From NCBI GenBank assembly GCA_903925275.1, contig CAIYES010000571.1:1-39449 (forward strand): 39,449 nt of DNA, in the 5' to 3' direction. The notes under the pieces were generated by a model. That model saw only the letters and a program-made list of their open reading frames with translations. It was not told the DNA's origin and made no database searches. The stretch is from an uncultured Bacteroidales bacterium. Its GTDB lineage: Bacteria > Bacteroidota > Bacteroidia > Bacteroidales > FEN-979. The position numbers and the translations under genes were made by a program. Shown here one piece after another: positions 9,391-15,337 of the stretch (the first letter of the stretch is position 1; each line of letters begins with the position of its first letter).

Positions 9391-9422
9391 TTTGGTTTTA
9401 ACAATATTTCTTTCTATCTTTG
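9391..9422 (+). promoter_or_regulatory. Bacteroidetes-type promoter of rpsA
   Basis: TTTG at 9391-9394 and TATCTTTG at 9415-9422, separated by 20 bp, match the primary sigma factor consensus of Bacteroidetes (TTTG, 19-21 bp, TAnnTTTG) without a mismatch. Transcription should start a few bases downstream, near 9429, leaving a leader of about 100 nt before rpsA. Confidence 0.85.
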
Positions 9423-9485
9423 CACCCCATTTTTATAGGGGAAAATGGATGTCGTTCTTTATATAAAGCCCTGTAAATTAATAAA

Positions 9486-9536
9486 ATGTTAAACCCGGTT
9501 GACGCAATCGCGTCGCCACAAAGCAAAATTGAATGA
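9486..9536 (+). other. Possible 16-codon leader ORF overlapping the rpsA start
   Basis: An ATG at 9486 opens 16 codons (beginning M-L-N-P-V-D) and stops at TGA 9534-9536, overlapping the rpsA ATG in an ATGA arrangement. Inside it lies a small hairpin, GACGC-AATC-GCGTC (9501-9514). A coupled leader would be a way to tie S1 translation to its own level, but short ORFs arise by chance and no comparison was possible. Confidence 0.35.
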
Positions 9537-11689
9537 CTCCTGAAGAAACCAATTTGAACATGGAGCAGAACACTGAACCCATTGTTGAACAAAATGTAGT
9601 TGCCGAAACCGAAGTCCCAGTTGTGGAAGAGGTGGTGGAAAAAACTGTTGAAGAGACAGTTGCAGAACCAGTTGCAGAAATCGTTGCCGAGCCTGTTGCG
9701 GAAATCGTTGCCGAGCCTGTTGCGGAAATCGTTGCCGAGCCTGTTGCGGAAATCGTTGCCGAGCCTGTTGCTGAAACCGTTGCAGAGCCTGTTGCAGAGC
9801 CGGTAAGATCAAAAAGAAAAACCCATGTTGCACCTGTTGTCCCTGCTGATTTCGACTGGGATGCCATCGGGAAAAAACATGAAATTTATTCCAGTGAAGA
9901 GCGGACCAAACTGGAAGATGCCTATGATCAAACCCTTCGTGCCATCCAGGATCATGAAGTGATTGAAGGTACTGTGGTCACCATGACCAACCGCGAAGTT
10001 ATTGTCAACATCGGCTTTAAAAGCGATGGTGTTATCCAGATTAACGAATTCCGCTACAATCCTGAGTTGAAGATCGGAGATAAAGTTGAAGTGTATATTG
10101 AAAACCAGGAAGATACCAGCGGTCAGTTGCTATTGTCTCACAAAAAGGCACGCATACTGAAATCGTGGGAACGGATCAACGATGCTTACGAAAAACAAGA
10201 AATTATCAAGGGTTATGTGAAATCGCGTACCAAAGGCGGTTTGATTGTCGATATTTTCGGCATCGAGGCTTTTCTCCCGGGGTCACAAATCGATGTCAAA
10301 CCCATCCGCGATTACGATGTGTTTGTAGATAAAGTAATGGAATTCAAAGTAGTGAAGATCAATCATGAATATAAAAACGTGGTTGTTTCTCACAAAGCCC
10401 TCATCGAAGATGAACTCGAAGCCCAGAAAGCAGAGATCATCAAGAAACTCGAAAAAGGACAGATTCTTGAAGGTACCGTCAAAAATATCACCAGCTATGG
10501 TGTATTTGTAGATCTCGGTGGTGTTGATGGCTTGATTCATATCACCGACCTCAGCTGGGGTCGCATCAACCATCCTGAAGAGATCGTTAAACTTGATCAG
10601 AAAATCAAGGTGGTAATCCTCGATTTTGATGAGAACAAGAAACGTATTGCCCTTGGCTTAAAACAGCTTACGCCTCATCCATGGGATTCACTTAACCAGG
10701 ATCTCAAGATCGGTGATAAAGTGAAAGGCAAAGTTGTCGTTATTGCCGATTACGGTGCTTTTGTTGAAATCACGGCAGGTGTTGAAGGATTGATTCACGT
10801 TTCCGAAATGTCATGGTCGCAGCATCTTCGTACGGCACACGATTTTCTTAAGGTTGGCCAGGAAGTAGAAGCTGTTATTCTCACTCTTGACCGCGAAGAG
10901 CGCAAAATGTCGATGGGGATTAAACAACTTATTCCTGATCCATGGGCAAACATACGTGAGAAATATCCACTCAAGTCGAAACATTCAGCCACCGTTCGCA
11001 ACTTTACAAACTTCGGTATCTTTGTGGAACTTGAAGAGGGAGTTGATGGTCTCATTCACATTTCGGACCTGAGTTGGTCGAAAAAGATCAAGCATCCCGC
11101 CGAATTCACCAAGATCGGAGAAAGCATCGAGGTGATGGTTCTGGATGTTGATGTTGAAAACCGCCGCCTTAGCCTTGGTCACAAGCAACTGGAAGAAAAC
11201 CCCTGGGATGTATTCGAAAACGTATTTGCCGTCGGGTCAGTTCACCTTGGAACCATTGTCAGTTTGAGCGACAAGGGCGCCATCATTGCCCTTCCCTATG
11301 GCGTTGAAGGTTTTGCACCACTCCGTCATCTTGGCAAAGATGATAACTCCCTGGCAAAGGAAGAAGAATCGATGGATTTCAAAGTGATCGAATTTTCAAA
11401 AGAAAACAAGAAAATCATCCTTTCCCATAGTAAAATCCACCAGGATGCCTTAAATGCAGAGAAGAACAAGGAGGCCAAGACTGGTCTGAAAAAGGAAAAC
11501 GATACCAAAAAAGCGGTAAAAAAACTCAAGGATAACTTAGAGAAAACGACCCTTGGTGATATCGATGCCCTTGCAAACCTCAAAGCTGATATGGTAAAGG
11601 CCGAAAACCTTGCCCGTGATGCCAAACCTGTCCAACCGGAGGTAAAACCTGACGTTGAGCCTGACGGTGAAGAACCGAAGGCTGAATAA
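9533..11689 (+). CDS. rpsA: 30S ribosomal protein S1
   Basis: A 718-residue protein with consecutive S1 RNA-binding domains from about residue 140 to 620, recognisable by repeated units such as GTVKNITSYGVFVDLGGVDG, GLIHITDLSW, GLIHVSEMSW and GLIHISDLSW. S1 binds mRNA and delivers it to the 30S subunit; it is especially relevant in a lineage that rarely uses Shine-Dalgarno pairing. The N-terminal 90 residues are an acidic, low-complexity extension built on a VAEPVAEI repeat, and the C-terminal 80 residues are a charged Lys/Glu-rich tail, as often seen in Bacteroidetes S1. A consensus promoter lies 110-140 bp upstream. rnz follows after 6 bp and is probably co-transcribed. Confidence 0.96.
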   Translation: MTPEETNLNMEQNTEPIVEQNVVAETEVPVVEEVVEKTVEETVAEPVAEIVAEPVAEIVAEPVAEIVAEPVAEIVAEPVAETVAEPVAEPVRSKRKTHVAPVVPADFDWDAIGKKHEIYSSEERTKLEDAYDQTLRAIQDHEVIEGTVVTMTNREVIVNIGFKSDGVIQINEFRYNPELKIGDKVEVYIENQEDTSGQLLLSHKKARILKSWERINDAYEKQEIIKGYVKSRTKGGLIVDIFGIEAFLPGSQIDVKPIRDYDVFVDKVMEFKVVKINHEYKNVVVSHKALIEDELEAQKAEIIKKLEKGQILEGTVKNITSYGVFVDLGGVDGLIHITDLSWGRINHPEEIVKLDQKIKVVILDFDENKKRIALGLKQLTPHPWDSLNQDLKIGDKVKGKVVVIADYGAFVEITAGVEGLIHVSEMSWSQHLRTAHDFLKVGQEVEAVILTLDREERKMSMGIKQLIPDPWANIREKYPLKSKHSATVRNFTNFGIFVELEEGVDGLIHISDLSWSKKIKHPAEFTKIGESIEVMVLDVDVENRRLSLGHKQLEENPWDVFENVFAVGSVHLGTIVSLSDKGAIIALPYGVEGFAPLRHLGKDDNSLAKEEESMDFKVIEFSKENKKIILSHSKIHQDALNAEKNKEAKTGLKKENDTKKAVKKLKDNLEKTTLGDIDALANLKADMVKAENLARDAKPVQPEVKPDVEPDGEEPKAE
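9680..9775 (+). repeat. 24-bp tandem repeat inside rpsA
   Basis: Four nearly identical 24-base units (9680, 9704, 9728, 9752), each encoding IVAEPVAE, with degenerate half-copies on both sides (about 9650-9800). The unit length is a multiple of three, so copy-number changes keep the frame and would only alter the length of the acidic S1 extension. Confidence 0.95.
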
Positions 11690-11695
11690 TTCACT

Positions 11696-12484
11696 ATGAC
11701 CTTCTCGTTGACAGTGCTGGGCAGCAATGCAGCCATACCGGCAAACAACAGGAATTTAAGCGCTCATTTGCTCAATGCAAATGAGCGCTTCTATTTAATT
11801 GATTGCGGAGAAGGAACTCAATTTCAGTTAAGAAAATATCATATTTCGTTTCAACGGATTAAGCATGTTTTCATCAGTCACCTTCATGGAGATCATTTTT
11901 TCGGCCTCATCGGCTTGCTCAACTCCATGCATTTGCTTGGACGCAAGGAGGAATTGCATCTTTATGCACCTGCCATGCTCCACGAAATCCTCAATATTCA
12001 ACTGGAGGCATCGCAAACTACCCTGAACTTTCAGGTTATCTTTCATTCCCTGAGCTTTGATCAGGCTGATTTGCTTTTTGAGGATGAACGATTATCCATT
12101 CATAGTTTTCCGCTTAACCACAGGGTGCCAACATGCGGCTTCATCTTTCGCGAGAAAAATCCTCCGCGTAAAATTCCTGTTGCCCGGTCGTTTGCCTATT
12201 GCAGCGATACCGGCTATTTTGAACAGATCATCCCTTATATCCGGGAGGTAGGATTGCTATATCATGAAGCAACGTTCATGCAGGCTCTCGCCTCCGCTGC
12301 CGCTGATAAACTTCATGCCACGGCAATTGAAGCGGCAACCATTGCATCAAAGGCACAGGTGAGAAAATTGCTCATCGGCCACTTTTCAGCACGTTATGAA
12401 GATATTGAACCACTGCTGGCCGAAGCACGTACGGTTTTCACCGAAACCTATCCGGCAGAAGAGGGAGTAGTAATAAATATCTGA
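11696..12484 (+). CDS. rnz: Ribonuclease Z (tRNA 3' endonuclease), short form
   Basis: A 262-residue metallo-beta-lactamase protein. HLHGDH (H62, H64, D66, H67) is the zinc site; HRVPTCGFIFREK, AYCSDT, HEATF and GHFSARY are RNase Z landmarks. The enzyme removes 3' trailers from tRNA precursors. Bacterial members, as I recall them, are about 300 residues; here the stretch between FREK and AYCSDT is only about a dozen residues, so roughly 40 residues usual in this spot are missing. All metal ligands remain, so it is probably active. It starts 6 bp after rpsA, suggesting one transcript. Confidence 0.9.
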   Translation: MTFSLTVLGSNAAIPANNRNLSAHLLNANERFYLIDCGEGTQFQLRKYHISFQRIKHVFISHLHGDHFFGLIGLLNSMHLLGRKEELHLYAPAMLHEILNIQLEASQTTLNFQVIFHSLSFDQADLLFEDERLSIHSFPLNHRVPTCGFIFREKNPPRKIPVARSFAYCSDTGYFEQIIPYIREVGLLYHEATFMQALASAAADKLHATAIEAATIASKAQVRKLLIGHFSARYEDIEPLLAEARTVFTETYPAEEGVVINI

Positions 12485-12551
12485 AAAGAGTTTTCGGAGT
12501 GGACTAATCTTTGATATTCCAAACGACCATTAAATTAGAAATTATTAACAA

Positions 12552-13628
12552 ATGAAAACAAACCTGAACCGCTTTTTTGCAGCAATGCTTATCATAGTCC
12601 TGATCGCTTCATGCGACAAAGGAGACAAACCCTATGTTACGCCTCCCGGACCATATTATAATGGTGCATTTATCTCAAATGAAGGTACTTACGGGCTTGA
12701 TAACGCCTCTGTCAGCTTTTACGATTTTGCAGCAGACTCGATACGGAATTCGATTTATTCAGTTGTAAACAACCACCCCATCGGGCAGGTACTGCAGTCA
12801 ATTTACATTGTCAATGGCAAGGCATACATGATGATGAATCTATCCGATTCGGTTGTGATTGCCACGGTTGATAACTTCAAAGCAGCCGGAAGCATTACAG
12901 GTTTCATATCCCCCCGCTGTATGACCTCTTTCAACAATAAAGGCTACATTACCCAATGGGGAGAAAATGGGGTTGTCAAGGTTATTGACCTTACTTTAAA
13001 TACCATCCTGAGAACCATAAAGGTGGGCACAGGACCTGAGCAGGCTCTCGTGGCGGGAGGCAATATTCTGGTATGCAACGGAGGAGCTTACGACCTTGAT
13101 TCCACCATTTCCATTATCAATCCGGCCAGCGACAAAGTTGTACAGACCATCACGGTCGGCGATAATCCCAAGGAGATGGTTGTTGACAAAAACAGCGATA
13201 TCTGGGTTATCTGCTACGGATATATAAAATACGATTCGAATTTCACCATCATTAAGGAAACACCGTCAAAATTAGTCGGGTTGTCGGGACAGGACTACCA
13301 CAAAGTCGTCGAATATATCATTTCTCAAACACAACATCCGCAGCATATCGACATCAGCATGGATAAATCCACATTGTATTATGGTGGTGGCTTCGGCTAT
13401 TCCGGCATCTATGCGATGAGTATAACAGCAACCTCCTTGCCTGCGGTTCCGTTTATTAATAATAAAATGTTCTACGGCTTCAATGTCAATCCTGCAAATG
13501 ACGATATTTATGCCCTTGATGCAGGGAATTTTACAGACGCAGGTACGCTCTACCGCTATTCTTCACAGGGAAATCTGATCAAACAATATTCCGTTGGCAT
13601 TGCACCAAACGGGGTGGCCTTCAAATGA
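12552..13628 (+). CDS. Beta-propeller lipoprotein (YncE/DUF5074-like)
   Basis: A 358-residue secreted protein. The N terminus is a signal peptide ending in LIASC, so Cys21 should be lipidated and the protein anchored in a membrane, probably the outer one. The rest contains repeated 40-50-residue blades such as VVKVIDLTLNTILRTIKVG, ISIINPASDKVVQTITVG and NPKEMVVDKNSDIWV, the pattern of YncE-like or DUF5074 propellers. These are substrate-binding or scaffold proteins; some Bacteroidetes members accompany TonB-dependent transporters, but none is nearby, so the ligand is unknown. The stop codon TGA (13626-13628) merges directly into the octamer array that follows. Confidence 0.82.
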   Translation: MKTNLNRFFAAMLIIVLIASCDKGDKPYVTPPGPYYNGAFISNEGTYGLDNASVSFYDFAADSIRNSIYSVVNNHPIGQVLQSIYIVNGKAYMMMNLSDSVVIATVDNFKAAGSITGFISPRCMTSFNNKGYITQWGENGVVKVIDLTLNTILRTIKVGTGPEQALVAGGNILVCNGGAYDLDSTISIINPASDKVVQTITVGDNPKEMVVDKNSDIWVICYGYIKYDSNFTIIKETPSKLVGLSGQDYHKVVEYIISQTQHPQHIDISMDKSTLYYGGGFGYSGIYAMSITATSLPAVPFINNKMFYGFNVNPANDDIYALDAGNFTDAGTLYRYSSQGNLIKQYSVGIAPNGVAFK

Positions 13629-13682
13629 AATAGCGAAATAGCGAGATAGCGAAATAGCGAAATAGCGAAGTAGCGAAGTAGC
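13627..13682 (+). repeat. Octamer tandem array, GAAATAGC x 7
   Basis: Seven 8-base units (GAAATAGC, with GAGATAGC and GAAGTAGC variants) start inside the stop codon of the lipoprotein gene. The same unit appears in reverse orientation at 15270-15333, so the two arrays are complementary and bracket the pseudogene region between them. Confidence 0.92.
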
Positions 13683-13988
13683 GAAATTATTCGACTTGTC
13701 TGCCTGTCCGCCCGTTCACTTTTCAGATAAAAAGTGTTTCGGAGGCTGAACATTTCTCACTTATAAACGGAATTGATCCAGTTTGTTAATTAGCAAAGCG
13801 CTTTTTCCTGCGATTGCTTGACCATGCAGAGCGTTTATTTAATCTCCCCCGGCGTTTGTTTAAATGACCCATTCCCACCTTTAAACGGAATTACATTTGA
13901 TTTTGGATAGTCGGCAGTTGGCAGTTGGCAGGCAAAGTACGAACTGCAGACTGAGGACTTAGAAATTAAACCTTTAAACCAACTTAGC
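13683..13988. other. Gene-free stretch between lipoprotein gene and T9SS pseudogene
   Basis: No open frame of interest. Two copies of AAACGGAATT occur (about 13766 and 13884). TACATTTG at 13892-13899 fits the -7 promoter element and could be the old promoter of the pseudogene, but there is no TTTG at the right distance. A heptamer array begins at 13908. Confidence 0.5.
13908..13935 (+). repeat. Heptamer array (TAGTCGG/CAGTTGG), left flank of pseudogene
   Basis: Units TAGTCGG, CAGTTGG, CAGTTGG and CAGGCAA in a row, followed by GAACTGCAGACTGAGG. A similar array in the same orientation, followed by a similar GAACTGCGAACTGCG tail, starts at 14794 at the other end of the pseudogene, so the pair forms imperfect direct repeats. 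Confidence 0.75.
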
Positions 13989-14796
13989 ATGAAAAACTTT
14001 TACTTTTCTTTTGCAGCTTGGTCATCACCACTGCAATGCAGGCACAGATCATCCATGTTCCGGGCGATTACCCAACGATCCAATCAGGAATTAACGCTGC
14101 AACCCCCGGTGATACCGTTCTGGTAGCTGAGGGAACTTATTACGAACAGATCAACTTCCTTGGCAAAAAACCACTCTTGGTGGCCAGCCGGTTCCTGATG
14201 GATGGCGATACCGGCCATGTCAGCAAAACCATTGACAGCGGAACAGTCGAAATCGCTTATAGCGACTTTGATACCAATAACATTGCAGGAACCAGGATTA
14301 TCGGAGCCGGGATGATAAAGTCAGATCCGTTGTTCAGCGATACCACCCTGCTTACAACCGAACACTGGAGTCCGTGTGTTGATATGGGGATAGCGCAATA
14401 TGCCTGTGCTCATGGAACGCACTTCTTAAGCCCGCCTGAAGATATTCTTGGAAACCTGAGACCTGCGCTGGCGCCGGTTATGATATGGGAGCGTACGACC
14501 TGAAAGCCTGGGGGCAGGGAGCTGGGAAAATCACGAATTACGAGTTACGAATTTCGAATTGGCCGAATCCGTTTGCAGAATCAACGACTTTCAGGTATAC
14601 GCTGAAAGAATCCCTGTTGGTCAATATTCAGGTATTTAACGGTTTCGGGCAACTGGTGGCCGAGCCGGTGAATACTAACCAGGCAAAGGGCGAGCAGACG
14701 TTGCAATGGAATTCCGGGAACCTGCCGGCAGGGATGTACTATTATCGCATCCGGGCTGGAAAGCAGGTGGGGAGTGGGAAGATGGTGAAAAAGTAG
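13989..14796 (+). pseudogene. Degraded T9SS-secreted beta-helix protein (two frameshifts, internal deletion)
   Basis: Three frames must be joined. ATG 13989 starts MKNFYFSFAA; one missing base near 14018 moves the frame to LVITTAMQAQIIHVPGDYPT, which together make a normal signal peptide and the start of a pectate-lyase/right-handed beta-helix domain (TIQSGINAATPGDTVLVAEG). A second shift near 14470 joins GNLRP to GAGYDMGAYD. The end (about 14558-14793) is a type IX secretion sorting domain: NWPNPF, then VFNGFGQLV, LPAGMYYYRI, and a basic tail. Between LMDGDTGHV and TVEIAYSDFD most of the helix coils expected in this family seem absent. The original role would be an exported cell-surface or secreted protein. 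The stop TAG (14794-14796) is the first three bases of a heptamer array. Confidence 0.82.
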
Positions 14797-14846
14797 TCGG
14801 AAGTCGGCAGTCGGCAGTCAAATCTGTGAACTGCGAACTGCGAACT
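14794..14846 (+). repeat. Heptamer array (TAGTCGG/CAGTCGG), right flank of pseudogene
   Basis: Units TAGTCGG, AAGTCGG, CAGTCGG and CAGTCAA, then a GAACTGC duplication. Its first TAG is the stop codon of the T9SS pseudogene. It resembles the array at 13908-13935 in sequence and orientation. Confidence 0.75.
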
Positions 14847-14857
14847 AAACTTAATTC

Positions 14858-15337
14858 TTGCACGTGGTCCTGGATATCCGGATGGATGACGGAACAGGAT
14901 TCGACCTGCTTCACAGATTCGAAACCATTGATTTCAAGGTGATATTTATTACGGCTTATGAAAAATATGCCGTTCTGGCTTTTAAATTCGCCGCCATCGA
15001 TTTCCTGCTTAAGCCTGTGAACCCTGACGAACTTGTTGATTCGGTAAAACGCGCCGAAACCCATATCCAGGAACATTTTAATTCACAGATCCAGGCGCTG
15101 GAGGAAAACCTCAAAACTGACATTCGGCAGAAAAAGAAGATCGTGCTCAAAACAAAGGAGAATATCTACCTGGTCGACCTGCAGAATATCACGCATTGCG
15201 AATCGGACGGATGTTATACCTATGTTCATACAACCGCAGGCGACCGCATCCTGATCTCGAAAACCCTTCGCTACCTCGCTACCTCGCTACCTCTCTATTT
15301 CGCTATTTCGCTACCTCGCTACCTCGCTATTTTTTAG
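14858..15337 (+). pseudogene. LytTR-type response regulator fragment, truncated at both ends
   Basis: The frame opens in mid-receiver: VVLDIRMDDGTGFDLL is the phospho-acceptor strand, and about 50 residues that should precede it are missing. The receiver then completes (VIFITAYEKYA, Lys in FLLKPVNP) and a LytTR DNA-binding domain starts (KIVLKTKENIYLVDL, CESDGCYTYVHT, LISKTL). At RYLATSLP the frame runs into the octamer array at 15270-15333 and the rest of the LytTR domain is lost. No start codon other than TTG is available and there is no upstream signal. It looks like the remnant of a regulator cut on both sides at repeat junctions. Confidence 0.8.
15270..15333 (-). repeat. Octamer tandem array, reverse of the array at 13627
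   Basis: Eight 8-base units, GCTACCTC or GCTATTTC on the plus strand, i.e. GAGGTAGC/GAAATAGC on the minus strand. It overlaps the 3' end of the LytTR fragment on one strand and supplies the last codons and stop (TAG) of the oxidoreductase gene on the other. Confidence 0.92.

Noticed and set aside
13627-15333. Insertion sequence bounded by inverted repeats
   Set aside because: The inverted elements are tandem octamers, and no transposase or target duplication is seen between them.
14858-15337. Functional LytTR response regulator
   Set aside because: The first third of the receiver is missing, only a TTG start is available, and the DNA-binding domain runs into the octamer array.
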